DNA of 21,127 bases from a virus. Shown piece by piece: positions 1-6,976 of the stretch. How positions within the stretch are numbered: position 1 is the first letter of the stretch; the number at the start of each line of letters is the position of its first letter. The translations under genes and the position numbers were made by a program. The notes under the pieces are model-generated. The model was not told where the DNA came from. It was given only the letters and a program-made list of their open reading frames with translations, and ran no database searches. The stretch covers positions 1-21,127 of the IMG/VR virus record IMGVR_UViG_3300042505_001149; one strand, 5' to 3'.

Positions 1-1012
1 ATCCTTTTGCAACTTTTTGCCAAGTCATATTTTCATTTATATATACAGCCGAAGAGTATGTTTTTTCCGATACCTCTTCATAGTGATTAGTTACATATAA
101 CATTTTATCACACAAATCATCAAAACTTGGCATTGCCCACATACCTGCACCTTCGTATAAGCCAGTCATTTTCTCAGTGGACCAAGTGTAGTCCAAAGGG
201 ACCGACATCTCAGCGTATTCTTCGCAGGCAGTCGCATTAGTGCATATGGTAGGAATTGCTTTGGCGATCCCCTGAAATGGAATATTCCCCCACCCCTCAC
301 CGCTGGTCGGATACAGCAAGCAATCAGCAAGATCATAGATCCTGCCGAGCTCCTCAACAGGAACTTCCCAATCTATTATTTCAATCTGAGGGTGCTTCAA
401 TGCACTCCTCATTCCGCCAGTAAAGTTGCGAGCGTCTGCTGGTCCGTTCGATTTATATATCATACGGTATCCGTCTTTACCTCCAAAAACTTTTATAAAA
501 GCATCAACGGACATTTGAGAGTTCTTACGAGTAGATGGGGAGCCTATGCTTAAAAAAGTAAATGGATTTTTCCTCACCCTTTTTATTGGATAAAAAATTT
601 CCGGGTCAACGCCAAGTTTAAAGTCATACAGAGGAACTTTGACTCCAGAGTTAATAAACACATCGCGCATAAATGTTGAACAAGTCCATACCTCAGACAT
701 CCTGTTGCAATCCTGAACCCATGAATCTGGGAGACGATTTGTCTCCCAGAATGTAAAGCCAATTGAATAAGTTGTTGATTCTACAAAAAACTCGGGCAGG
801 GAATGGTTTATGATTATATCGTCAGACGGCCCAGTCGTCTTGAAATAGCCAAGCGACAAGTCGTTGGTAATTGGGACAATCTCCGCTGGGGCAGTTGAAT
901 TATTTCGCCTTATAGGCAAGCCAGTCTTTGATAATTGATCAAAGAGGCGATCTGGCGTATAGCCATACCCAACGCTTAGCGGAGATGATTGATTGTCAGA
1001 CCAAAGTATCAT
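1..1012 (-). CDS. GT4-family (GT-B) glycosyltransferase, 3' end cut by window edge
   Basis: Retaining-type glycosyltransferase expected to move a sugar from an activated donor to an unknown acceptor in the cytoplasm. The frame is open from an ATG at 1012 to the left edge, giving 337 visible residues (MILWSDNQSSPLSVGYGYTP...). The C-terminal half carries the GT4 donor-site signature YPTSGEGWGNIPFQGIAKA, and earlier there is LGVDPEIFYP, typical of the linker between the two Rossmann domains. The last visible residues (ENMTWQKVAK) resemble the W-x-x-V-A helix that ends many GT4 enzymes, so little is missing. In the EX7E motif the second Glu is Gln (E-G-W-G-N-I-P-F-Q), as in the other GT4 gene at 4800-6056, which suggests paralogy. 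The start overlaps the YkgJ-like gene stop as ATGA, so translation is probably coupled. The acceptor is unknown; virion protein, phage DNA or host envelope are all possible. Confidence 0.85.
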   Translation of the reverse strand, partial: MILWSDNQSSPLSVGYGYTPDRLFDQLSKTGLPIRRNNSTAPAEIVPITNDLSLGYFKTTGPSDDIIINHSLPEFFVESTTYSIGFTFWETNRLPDSWVQDCNRMSEVWTCSTFMRDVFINSGVKVPLYDFKLGVDPEIFYPIKRVRKNPFTFLSIGSPSTRKNSQMSVDAFIKVFGGKDGYRMIYKSNGPADARNFTGGMRSALKHPQIEIIDWEVPVEELGRIYDLADCLLYPTSGEGWGNIPFQGIAKAIPTICTNATACEEYAEMSVPLDYTWSTEKMTGLYEGAGMWAMPSFDDLCDKMLYVTNHYEEVSEKTYSSAVYINENMTWQKVAKG

Positions 1013-1764
1013 TCTTGAACTTGAAACGCTATTTGCTTCCCAGCTCTCTCGGCAGCTTCTCTTAATTTAGGAATAGGGAGCCCGTGAACTTTCGTATACT
1101 CAACACGATAATTAAACCACCCCTCAACTGCTTTCCACATTCTGTCATCAGTTTTATCCGCCAGCTCATCTAGTTCCTCAGGTGAAAGAAGAAAGCTTAA
1201 AACACCTAATGGCATATACACCACAACATCGTATCCTGAATCTTTATCTTCCGAATATTTTGACAGTGCGTTCTGAAAACTCCTAACCATACTCTCAACT
1301 GGGGTCCCCGAATAAAAGTCAACATTATTGTAAACATTTCTTTCCCTCGGGCAAACATCATCTACTCCAACAAAAGCTCCGTAACTACGGCATACGAGAG
1401 GTCTAAAGCCGTAAATTGTGCATCCGTCTTTGTAGAAAGCACATTTTCTTTTGGTTTCACCGCCAAAGATCCATGTATCATCATACATAGCACCCTTGAG
1501 GGCAGATACGATTTTGTCAAAGCAATCGTCGGCGTATTCCTTGCCTTTACTCTCAATGTCTAAATAATATTGCTGGGTTATTCTAAAAGCAATATTGGCA
1601 CACTCAGCCATATGAATTGTTAAACCAATGGTACAGCAATTCCCCGAGCCGAGACATTTGTATTTTGTTTTATTCTGGTTTGCCTCAATAATCCTTGCTT
1701 GGTTGTAAATCATATCCAACTCAGCAAAGACGGCGAGGTCTGACGAGGACACTTTACGCTGCAT
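1009..1764 (-). CDS. YkgJ/CxxCxxCC-type cysteine-cluster protein
   Basis: A 251-residue protein with the cysteine pattern of the YkgJ family (putative zinc or iron-sulfur binding): near residue 40 KCLGSGNCCTIG, then CAFYKDGCTIYGFRPLVCRSYG around residues 108-129 and a further Cys at VCPRER. The C-I/T-Y-x-x-RP-x-x-CR block is the strongest family signature. The biochemical role of most family members is not established; one relative is part of the FliB lysine N-methylase, but no methylase part is visible here. No signal peptide or membrane segment is seen, so it should be cytoplasmic. It starts at an ATG overlapping the upstream HTH gene stop (TAATG) and overlaps the downstream glycosyltransferase as ATGA, so it sits inside an operon with it. 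A link to protein or sugar modification is inference only. Confidence 0.75.
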   Translation of the reverse strand: MQRKVSSSDLAVFAELDMIYNQARIIEANQNKTKYKCLGSGNCCTIGLTIHMAECANIAFRITQQYYLDIESKGKEYADDCFDKIVSALKGAMYDDTWIFGGETKRKCAFYKDGCTIYGFRPLVCRSYGAFVGVDDVCPRERNVYNNVDFYSGTPVESMVRSFQNALSKYSEDKDSGYDVVVYMPLGVLSFLLSPEELDELADKTDDRMWKAVEGWFNYRVEYTKVHGLPIPKLREAAERAGKQIAFQVQE

Positions 1765-2057
1765 TATAAACCCATGCCTTTCTTTTTACGATCTCTTTGC
1801 TTTCGCAAATCACGCTTCCTGCGCTCCGACTCCTGTTGCATTGGAGACTTTGGTCTTTTTGATGTAACAGCAAGATTTCTCCCCTTCCCTCTAAACTTTA
1901 ATAAATCATATTTCTTGCACCAGTTATACAACCCTTGCGGACTTATTTCTATATTATAAGTTTGCTTAAGAACTTTGACTATATCAGTTAGATTCATTCT
2001 CTTCTTGACATAGTGCTCGTACAGCCAAGACTTATCCTTATAAGGCTCTAGAGTCAT
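1764..2057 (-). CDS. Small basic helix-turn-helix protein
   Basis: A 97-residue protein with a likely DNA-binding HTH in residues 8-55: KSWLYEHYVKKRMNLTDIVK followed by ISPQGLYNWCKKYDL, which has the spacing of a transposase-type or sigma-r4-type HTH. The tail (residues 55-97) is strongly basic, rich in Lys and Arg (RRKRDLRKQRDRKKKG), and probably binds nucleic acid non-specifically. No catalytic domain is present, so it is not a transposase. It overlaps the end of the RuvC-like gene by 20 bases and its stop overlaps the next ATG. It could be a transcription regulator or an accessory factor of the adjacent resolvase. Specific function is not recognised. Confidence 0.6.
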   Translation of the reverse strand: MTLEPYKDKSWLYEHYVKKRMNLTDIVKVLKQTYNIEISPQGLYNWCKKYDLLKFRGKGRNLAVTSKRPKSPMQQESERRKRDLRKQRDRKKKGMGL

Positions 2058-2610
2058 TTGAAACCGCCATTAAGTAATACCATAAACCTATCCCTACTGC
2101 ATCTACAATATCATCGTCAGACAGATCGTCATCGGACATTGCAAAATAGTCTACCACAATTTCACGAACCCGATCTTTTCTTTCCTTCTTTTTCTTAGAC
2201 TCAGTGTTTAATAAAATCTTGTCCTCTTTTGAGATATTCTTATAACCAATACCCCGCTTCCATAAGATAGGGTTTACATCCATAACTTTCCGACAGTACA
2301 TCTGTACGATTCCCCATGAGTAACCTATGATATAAGATATCACCCTGCTAGTCTGGAAATTTTGGATATATACAGACTGCTCTATCACCGCAATTGATGG
2401 ATTGTGCTTCTTACAGACAGCCTGTATCCCGGAATTAATTTCATTAAACTTTATGCTAATATCATTAGTTTTTGTAAATTTAATCTTACCGCAGTCCAGC
2501 AATCTCAGTCCATTGTTGAAGTCAATTACAGCCCAGCCAAGCGAATGTGACGAGGGGTCGATAGATAGAATGACTTTGTCATTTGTGTGTACAATATTTT
2601 TGAGGCTCAA
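2038..2610 (-). CDS. ruvC: RuvC-like Holliday junction resolvase
   Basis: A 190-residue RNase H-fold endonuclease expected to cut four-way DNA junctions formed during recombination-dependent replication, or branched DNA before packaging. The acidic site is visible: D18 in LSIDPSSHSLGWA, E77 in IAVIEQSVY, and the C-terminal pair D167/D170 in DDIVDAVGIGLWYY. Length matches bacterial RuvC (about 170-190 residues). Between E77 and the C-terminal motif there is a Lys-rich insertion around residues 135-150, which could contact DNA. The ATG overlaps the stop of the zinc-finger gene as ATGA. Nearby are a Cas4-like nuclease and a second PD-(D/E)XK nuclease, so this is a recombination block. Confidence 0.85.
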   Translation of the reverse strand: MSLKNIVHTNDKVILSIDPSSHSLGWAVIDFNNGLRLLDCGKIKFTKTNDISIKFNEINSGIQAVCKKHNPSIAVIEQSVYIQNFQTSRVISYIIGYSWGIVQMYCRKVMDVNPILWKRGIGYKNISKEDKILLNTESKKKKERKDRVREIVVDYFAMSDDDLSDDDIVDAVGIGLWYYLMAVSNDSRAL

Positions 2611-2918
2611 TCTAGACCATCCCTGATACGAGATTCATCCCAGCCCCAGCCAACTAGTCTTTTAACATACCTTTCACGCTTACACCTCTCGCAAATATTT
2701 TCTTTATTATACCGAGATAAAGTTGTAATGCATTCTTTTGTCTTGCACTTTCTTTTTTTATCTTTGTTAGCCTTTTTTTCGTAATAATTTTCTAATAATT
2801 TTTTATTAGTGATAATCTTCCTACACTCCGGGGAGCAGTAGATACTATTATAAACTTTAGCTACAAAATGTTTTTTACAGTCCGGATTATTACAAATCCT
2901 GTTTTCATCATTAACCAC
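2607..2918 (-). CDS. Double zinc-finger protein, unknown function
   Basis: A 103-residue protein if translation starts at GTG 2918, which overlaps the Cas4-like gene stop by 8 bases. The frame stays open upstream to 3050, but that part would run 140 bases inside the Cas4-like gene and has no zinc-finger content, so I chose the internal GTG; a GGGGAG run just upstream could serve as ribosome site although the spacing is short. Residues 8-30 hold CNNPDCKKHF and YCSPECRK, a treble-clef-like C-x4-C...C-x3-C finger. A second cluster, CKTKECITT and ICERCKRERY, follows around residues 56-82. Lys and Arg are abundant, so nucleic-acid binding is likely. It is coupled to ruvC by an ATGA overlap. No enzyme motif is visible. 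Confidence 0.65.
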   Translation of the reverse strand: MVNDENRICNNPDCKKHFVAKVYNSIYCSPECRKIITNKKLLENYYEKKANKDKKRKCKTKECITTLSRYNKENICERCKRERYVKRLVGWGWDESRIRDGLD

Positions 2919-3639
2919 TCTCTCCCCAGCATAAAGAAGACACATTACAATCAGCACAGTGCTTAGATGTTCTCTTGTAAGGTCTGTCAGGGATAGTACC
3001 GCTAGTGTAATTCCCATAAATATCTCTATATTTCTTAAACAATTTATCAATAAAAGCTTGATCTTTCTCTATATAAAGAGGAAGAATCTCTTGATTGTTT
3101 TTACATTCATATATTACAAAACCGCCGTCTAAGTTTAGACACTCCATGTAAATTTGAGCCTGACGGTAATGCTCGTCTTTCGGCTTGTTATGAAGTTTTC
3201 TATAATGAAAGCCTTCAGAACTGATTGACTTTAGTTCAATCAACTTATCGCCATGCCAATTAATAATTCCATCAGCCGTACCCTCGATTGGGGGAGACGA
3301 ATAAGTAACGGGAATCTCTTCTTGAACAAGAACACCCATTTCCCTAAAATAACCATATAGTCTATCGTGAACAGCATGACCGTTATCAAAAATCCGAAGC
3401 GTTTGCGCCCTAAAGTCTGGAGTGACACTCACTCCCTCAAACAAGTAATACCAATATCTAGCGCACTGATTGGTGTAGCTAGGGTGAAATCCTTTTACCT
3501 TTTTAAATTCAGGCTTGTTTCTCTCCAAGAGAGCATCGTCAATTGCCTTATTTAGGCTATTTTCAAGATCGACAGATGTTATCTTTTCAACTGGGACAGG
3601 AATTACCTTGGGGGCTCTCAATACTTTTAGTGATTTCAT
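2911..3639 (-). CDS. cas4: Cas4/RecB-like PD-(D/E)XK exonuclease
   Basis: A 242-residue nuclease of the Cas4/RecB family, expected to resect DNA ends and support recombination. Visible motifs: NGHAVHDRLY around residues 86-95 (RecB-type His), GTADG with D123, the IELK catalytic motif with E135 and K137, and HYRQAQIYM with Q161 and Y165 (QxxxY). Four cysteines fit the Cas4 iron-sulfur ligands: C59 near the N-terminus and C228, C231 and C237 at the end (CADCNVSSLC). No CRISPR array or other cas genes are in the window; stand-alone Cas4-like genes are common in actinobacteriophages. It starts at an ATG overlapping the previous stop (ATGA), with AAAGGGCGG upstream as ribosome site. It lies in the recombination block with the RuvC-like and Hjc-like genes. 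Confidence 0.85.
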   Translation of the reverse strand: MKSLKVLRAPKVIPVPVEKITSVDLENSLNKAIDDALLERNKPEFKKVKGFHPSYTNQCARYWYYLFEGVSVTPDFRAQTLRIFDNGHAVHDRLYGYFREMGVLVQEEIPVTYSSPPIEGTADGIINWHGDKLIELKSISSEGFHYRKLHNKPKDEHYRQAQIYMECLNLDGGFVIYECKNNQEILPLYIEKDQAFIDKLFKKYRDIYGNYTSGTIPDRPYKRTSKHCADCNVSSLCWGESG

Positions 3640-3956
3640 TGCATACCGCCCTTTGCAGCTAATTTTAGTGCATTAATATTTTCCGTTAGTGCTTCATACA
3701 TGGTTTTCCATATATCGTTTACAAATTTATCTTGATCATTCATAACCGAAGACTTTCTTTTGAAGGCCTGGGATTTAACAATCATCAGTGTTCTATACGC
3801 CGCTAATATATTAGCATACTTGATAGCCTGCCCAGACAGATAATGATCCGGATTCACAATAATATCCTCAACTATACGGATACATTCTAAAAACTCATCA
3901 GCCTTGTCACCCATTTGCTCAGCCAAAGTTTCCTTGTTAATTATAATATCTGGCAC
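3636..3956 (-). CDS. Hypothetical helical protein
   Basis: A 106-residue protein without a motif I recognise. Composition and hydrophobic spacing suggest it is mostly alpha-helical; it has no signal peptide, no membrane segment and only one cysteine. It starts at GTG 3956, directly after the preceding stop (TAA then GTG), with AAAGGA about 8 bases upstream as ribosome site. Its stop overlaps the ATG of the Cas4-like nuclease, so the two are probably translationally coupled and may act together, for example as a nuclease partner. That role is inferred from position only. Confidence 0.65.
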   Translation of the reverse strand: MPDIIINKETLAEQMGDKADEFLECIRIVEDIIVNPDHYLSGQAIKYANILAAYRTLMIVKSQAFKRKSSVMNDQDKFVNDIWKTMYEALTENINALKLAAKGGMQ

Positions 3957-4145
3957 TTATTGATCCTTTCTAAGATCTTCTGTCTTAACAACAGCCTGCT
4001 TTACTAAAGTCCTCTGTATCCCAATGTGATACTTATATACATAAAAGCCAAAATAATGACCATCATCCCAGTTATAACTTACACCAAAAGACCGCCAATG
4101 AGACATTTTGTCACAAAAGAGAACATATTTATTTACCTTACTCAT
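3957..4145 (-). CDS. Small hypothetical protein rich in aromatic residues
   Basis: A 62-residue protein, not recognised. It is unusually rich in Tyr, Phe, His and Trp (for example WDDGHYFGFYVYKYH at residues 26-40), which suggests a compact beta-rich fold. The start ATG lies inside the end of the Hjc-like nuclease gene with an 8-base overlap (ATGAGTAA), and the stop is immediately followed by the GTG of the next gene. The tight coupling supports it being a real gene, although no function can be given. Confidence 0.55.
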   Translation of the reverse strand: MSKVNKYVLFCDKMSHWRSFGVSYNWDDGHYFGFYVYKYHIGIQRTLVKQAVVKTEDLRKDQ

Positions 4146-4437
4146 AATCGCTTCCTTTCACAAGTTCTTGAAACACTTCCCAGTCTATTATAGCGACCTT
4201 TGTCTCTGAATTCTCTCCGAACACAACAGAAATACAAGGGTATTTATAGTTAGAATTCCATGCATCCTTACGCATCTTAGCCCACGCCTTCAAAGTTAAA
4301 GTAAAAGTTTTCTCATTATGCTTATAATCCAAAAGAAACTTATTCAAAGAAGCATCACCCTTCCTAATCCCACGACCAGAGTTCTTAACAGCTTTCGCCT
4401 TATCCCTCTTAATCTCCTCTTGCTCAGTTCTTTTCAC
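4138..4437 (-). CDS. PD-(D/E)XK nuclease, Hjc/VRR-like resolvase type
   Basis: A 99-residue protein with the layout of small archaeal- and phage-type junction resolvases or restriction-fold nucleases: Glu/Lys-rich N-terminal helix, RGIRKGDAS with D28, then FLLDYKHNEKTFTLTLKAW with the catalytic D37-x-K39, a hydrophobic strand PCISVVFGE and a final strand/helix VAIIDWEVFQEL. The GD-x8-DxK spacing and the following K-x-x-TLTLKAW strand and helix match phage proteins of this fold. The usual E-x-K is D-x-K here, which the family tolerates. It starts at GTG 4437 overlapping the previous stop (TAGTG). Together with the RuvC-like gene this would give the phage two structure-specific nucleases. It could instead be a general nickase. 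Confidence 0.65.
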   Translation of the reverse strand: MKRTEQEEIKRDKAKAVKNSGRGIRKGDASLNKFLLDYKHNEKTFTLTLKAWAKMRKDAWNSNYKYPCISVVFGENSETKVAIIDWEVFQELVKGSDYE

Positions 4438-4667
4438 TAGGAACTTCTTTTCTTGTTGCCTCTAACTTCTTCATATGCCCGAATTGCTTCCAAGCGCCGG
4501 ATAACAAACGAATCTTTATCAGACGAACAAAATACCAGAGCGTCATGCAGCTGCTCCGTAAGATAGTATTCTCTCCAATACCGACTCGTCTGGATCTCTA
4601 GGGCTCTGCGAATACGCTTCTCCTGAGACTCCAGATCCTCGATTCTCTGCATAATCTTTTTCCTCAT
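4437..4667 (-). CDS. Small charged coiled-coil-like protein
   Basis: A 76-residue protein, not recognised. The first half (residues 1-25) is an amphipathic charged helix with heptad-like spacing (IMQRIEDLESQEKRIRRAL), and most of the rest is also predicted helical by eye. The ATG at 4667 is preceded by GGAG with a 5-base gap, a good ribosome site that overlaps the stop of the 32-residue gene upstream. Its stop overlaps the GTG of the Hjc-like nuclease (TAGTG), so it may be a partner or regulator of that enzyme; this is inferred from position. Confidence 0.6.
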   Translation of the reverse strand: MRKKIMQRIEDLESQEKRIRRALEIQTSRYWREYYLTEQLHDALVFCSSDKDSFVIRRLEAIRAYEEVRGNKKRSS

Positions 4668-4675
4668 ACAAGCTC

Positions 4676-4774
4676 CTACTCATCGTCTTCCACCCCCCTG
4701 TCACCACAAAGTGGATCCTGAGGAATAGGCTGTGCGCAATGGCACAGATATGTTCTCACACCAATAATAATCAC
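4676..4774 (-). CDS. 32-residue cysteine-containing microprotein
   Basis: A very short gene starting at GTG 4774, preceded by AAGGAG with a 5-base gap, and ending at TAG 4676, just ahead of the ribosome site of the next gene. The product (MIIIGVRTYLCHCAQPIPQD, then PLCGDRGVEDDE) has C11, H12, C13 and C23, enough for a single metal site, followed by an acidic tail. Without it, 4668-4799 would be the only intergenic gap above 100 bases in the window, and the good Shine-Dalgarno sequence with exact gene-to-gene spacing supports translation. Function unknown; it resembles the rubredoxin-like or zinc-knuckle microproteins common in actinobacteriophages, but a match was not tested. Confidence 0.55.
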   Translation of the reverse strand: MIIIGVRTYLCHCAQPIPQDPLCGDRGVEDDE

Positions 4775-4786
4775 GCAAACTCCTTC

Positions 4787-4814
4787 ATTATCTATAGTAT
4801 CACTTAAAGTGCAA
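4787..4814 (-). promoter_or_regulatory. Possible promoter before the small-gene/recombination block
   Basis: On the minus strand, TTGCAC (4809-4814) and GATAAT (4787-4792) are separated by 16 bases, resembling -35 and -10 boxes. The predicted start would fall close to the AAGGAG ribosome site of the 32-residue gene, giving a very short leader. The -35 box overlaps the end of the GT4 gene. The -10 matches 5 of 6 consensus bases but the -35 is weak, and AT-rich DNA yields such matches by chance. Confidence 0.25.
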
Positions 4815-6056
4815 TAAAATCTCTTGATCAGTAGGTTCTCTAAACGAGGGGTTCTTGATCAGATGATCGTACTCATCCTCAGGGACTTTATGAATCGGAT
4901 TGTCCCTTGAAAAACGAATACCGTTTGGCGTAGAATACCCCGAACCACTTTGGAAGTATATGTATTTCTTTCTAGACACTTTCCCAATTGGCTTGAACAT
5001 ATCAATACCCACCCGCTTAATCAAGCCGCTTAGCATCTTGTCACATTGACTCTGCCAGTTGTATTCCTTGATAACTTTCGGGGCCTGTTTATAATAAAAA
5101 TCACATTGAGCATCAAAATTTTCAACCGCATTCTTCATCAACTCCACTGTTGAATCAAAATCGGGGAGTATGACATCACCAGTGTGATAGCCGGAATGCT
5201 GGGTCTTACCCATTGTTGACTCAATGATATTACCGCCAAGATATTTTTCGTAACTACACCACTTACTTGTTGAAATTGTTGGCATTCCTGTAGCCAACGC
5301 CTGAAGAGGGATTAGCCCGAAGCCCTCTCCTTCTGTTGGGTAGATAAGAATATCATGCTGATGGTACAGCTCAACCATTTCTTCCTGAGTCAGTGTTTTA
5401 AATATCCTGATAATATTTTCTTCCATGGCGGGGGCTTTGCCATTGAAAAGATCCATGACACTGAAGCCGCCGCCTTCCGCTCCGTGCCCATGATGTTTCA
5501 ATGTTAGCTGAAAATTATTATTACCTTTAAATAATTTAAGGAAAGCTCGCTCTGCGAGATCAGCCCTTTTTCGTTTACTGTCCGAATCAACATGCAGGAA
5601 TCGTATCTTATTCCGATTACCCCTTCTAAGGGGCTTCCACATATCATCAACACCAAGCTCGAATATATGTGTTGGGACATCTACGCCAGAATTTGCAATT
5701 GCATCGGCAGAGAATTGATTACCCACCCAGATTTCATCAAAAGTTTTCATAGTGGGAATCCACCAATCCCACGCTCTAGTTGATTCCAAATATGTACCAT
5801 TAATCTTGTACTGATGATCATGGTGTTTCTTGAAACCTGGCTGCCTGTAATCCTGTCCCGTGATAGGGTGATGCCATTCTGGCTCCATATAAAACATCTG
5901 GATTTGTGCAGCGGGATCATTCTCAACGACCTCCATCTGCTGACCGCGATAAGTGAATTGATTAAAGTGCTTTACAATATTGGTATAGCCATAGGCGTAG
6001 CCAAAGATGTTTATAGCATCCTTAATGTGCTGATCGGTATGGATTGAAAAAATCAT
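4800..6056 (-). CDS. GT4-family (GT-B) glycosyltransferase
   Basis: A complete 418-residue glycosyltransferase with a GT-B fold. Visible features: TFDEIWVGNQFSADAI in the N-terminal domain, FELGVDDMWKPLRRG at the domain linker, and YPTEGEGFGLIPLQALATG in the donor-binding domain (around residue 240). As in the gene at the left edge, the second Glu of EX7E is Gln (E-G-F-G-L-I-P-L-Q). The last 70 or so residues (FQSGSGYSTPNGIRFSRDN onward) lie beyond the usual GT4 core and are unrecognised. The ATG overlaps the stop of the RecA-like gene (ATGA). There is no signal peptide or membrane segment, so it acts in the cytoplasm. With the GT2 gene and the nucleotidyltransferase it suggests glycosylation of a phage or host component; the acceptor is not evident. 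Confidence 0.85.
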   Translation of the reverse strand: MIFSIHTDQHIKDAINIFGYAYGYTNIVKHFNQFTYRGQQMEVVENDPAAQIQMFYMEPEWHHPITGQDYRQPGFKKHHDHQYKINGTYLESTRAWDWWIPTMKTFDEIWVGNQFSADAIANSGVDVPTHIFELGVDDMWKPLRRGNRNKIRFLHVDSDSKRKRADLAERAFLKLFKGNNNFQLTLKHHGHGAEGGGFSVMDLFNGKAPAMEENIIRIFKTLTQEEMVELYHQHDILIYPTEGEGFGLIPLQALATGMPTISTSKWCSYEKYLGGNIIESTMGKTQHSGYHTGDVILPDFDSTVELMKNAVENFDAQCDFYYKQAPKVIKEYNWQSQCDKMLSGLIKRVGIDMFKPIGKVSRKKYIYFQSGSGYSTPNGIRFSRDNPIHKVPEDEYDHLIKNPSFREPTDQEILLHFK

Positions 6057-6967
6057 GCATTTATGCGCTTAAGAATTTCCTTAATTTGTTTTTCAGTCAA
6101 TTCAATAGCACCCATACCATTCCATTTACTTTCTTCATAAGAATACCATGCACCCTTGCGCTGAATAATATCCATTTGAATGGCAATATCAATAATCTCT
6201 CGGCTTTGATCAATCCGGCCCTCTTGAGGGAGGACATAGTAGTAACCCGTTGCTCCGATAGTTGGAATCTGTTTTGTTTTCTCAACAGTCCAAGTAGCCC
6301 GTTGAGAAGTAATCATATTATTCTCTTCACGCTCCATCTCGCCCTTGGACATAGAGAGAAACAACTTAACAATATTGTGCATGTTATGGTGAACCGTATT
6401 GCCCATCTTTGCTTTCGTAATCGCGTACATACCGCTCAAATCAACTGTTTGATGAGCAACAAACAGCATAATATTACGTTCTTTGTGAAGATAATTCACC
6501 AGCTTCTGCAAAAAGTAGCCTTGTGAACGAGCCGATAACCCCATCGCCTTACCACCCTCAGGCTTATCATAAAACTCTTCCTTCACAATATTAGACAAAG
6601 AGTCAAACAAGAAAATGTGTTTTTCCTTGTCATCCGTGAGGTATCCAATCAGATTCTTCATAATATCCTCAACAATAGTGGACTGAATTACCACCACATC
6701 ACTAATATCCAAACCACACTTCTCAGCATACGCATCATTATAAGAAGACTCAGAATCAACAATCACAGGACGATACCCCATCCTCTGCGCCTCCGCCATA
6801 ATCCGAAAACACATAGTCGTCTTGCCCACCGAAGGTGTGCCCCAGAACAGATGAGTTGCGCCAGTGTTCAGCCCGCCCCCTAAAGCTTGATTCAGACCAA
6901 TACTGGGGGTTGGAATAACATCATGAATCGGCATTAGATCGCCTTTTCTTTTATCTACAATTAACAT
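6053..6967 (-). CDS. recA: RecA/UvsX-like recombinase ATPase
   Basis: A 304-residue RecA-family ATPase expected to form filaments on single-stranded DNA and carry out strand exchange for repair and recombination-dependent replication. It opens with PSIGLNQALGGGLNTGATHL, the RecA-type entry to Walker A, GTPSVGKTT at residues 43-51. VIVDSESSY (about 69-77) has the catalytic-Glu position, HIFLFDSLSN (117-126) is Walker B, and FVAHQT precedes a KAKMGNTVHHN loop where RecA has its DNA-binding L2. It is shorter than bacterial RecA (about 350), with reduced terminal domains, as in phage proteins. ATG 6967 has AGGAG four bases upstream. Its 5' half (about 6540-6950) has a strongly G+T-rich coding strand, unlike flanking genes. 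A non-recombinase RecA core (Sak4- or RadA-like) cannot be excluded. Confidence 0.8.
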   Translation of the reverse strand: MLIVDKRKGDLMPIHDVIPTPSIGLNQALGGGLNTGATHLFWGTPSVGKTTMCFRIMAEAQRMGYRPVIVDSESSYNDAYAEKCGLDISDVVVIQSTIVEDIMKNLIGYLTDDKEKHIFLFDSLSNIVKEEFYDKPEGGKAMGLSARSQGYFLQKLVNYLHKERNIMLFVAHQTVDLSGMYAITKAKMGNTVHHNMHNIVKLFLSMSKGEMEREENNMITSQRATWTVEKTKQIPTIGATGYYYVLPQEGRIDQSREIIDIAIQMDIIQRKGAWYSYEESKWNGMGAIELTEKQIKEILKRINA

Positions 6968-6976
6968 ATTTCTCCT

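Noticed and set aside
1764-2057. HTH protein as a transposase remnant
   Set aside because: There is no DDE domain, no terminal inverted repeats and the gene is coupled in frame-tight order with its neighbours.
2919-3050. N-terminal extension of the double zinc-finger gene
   Set aside because: It lies wholly within the Cas4-like gene and resembles a chance hydrophobic stretch; the GTG at 2918 gives the usual short overlap.
2911-3639. Cas4-like gene as a sign of a CRISPR system
   Set aside because: No repeat-spacer array and no other cas gene are in the window; stand-alone phage Cas4-like nucleases are common.
6044-6526. Plus-strand frame of 160 codons opposite the recA-like gene
   Set aside because: The opposite strand encodes clear RecA motifs; this frame has no domain and no ribosome site in an otherwise all-minus operon.
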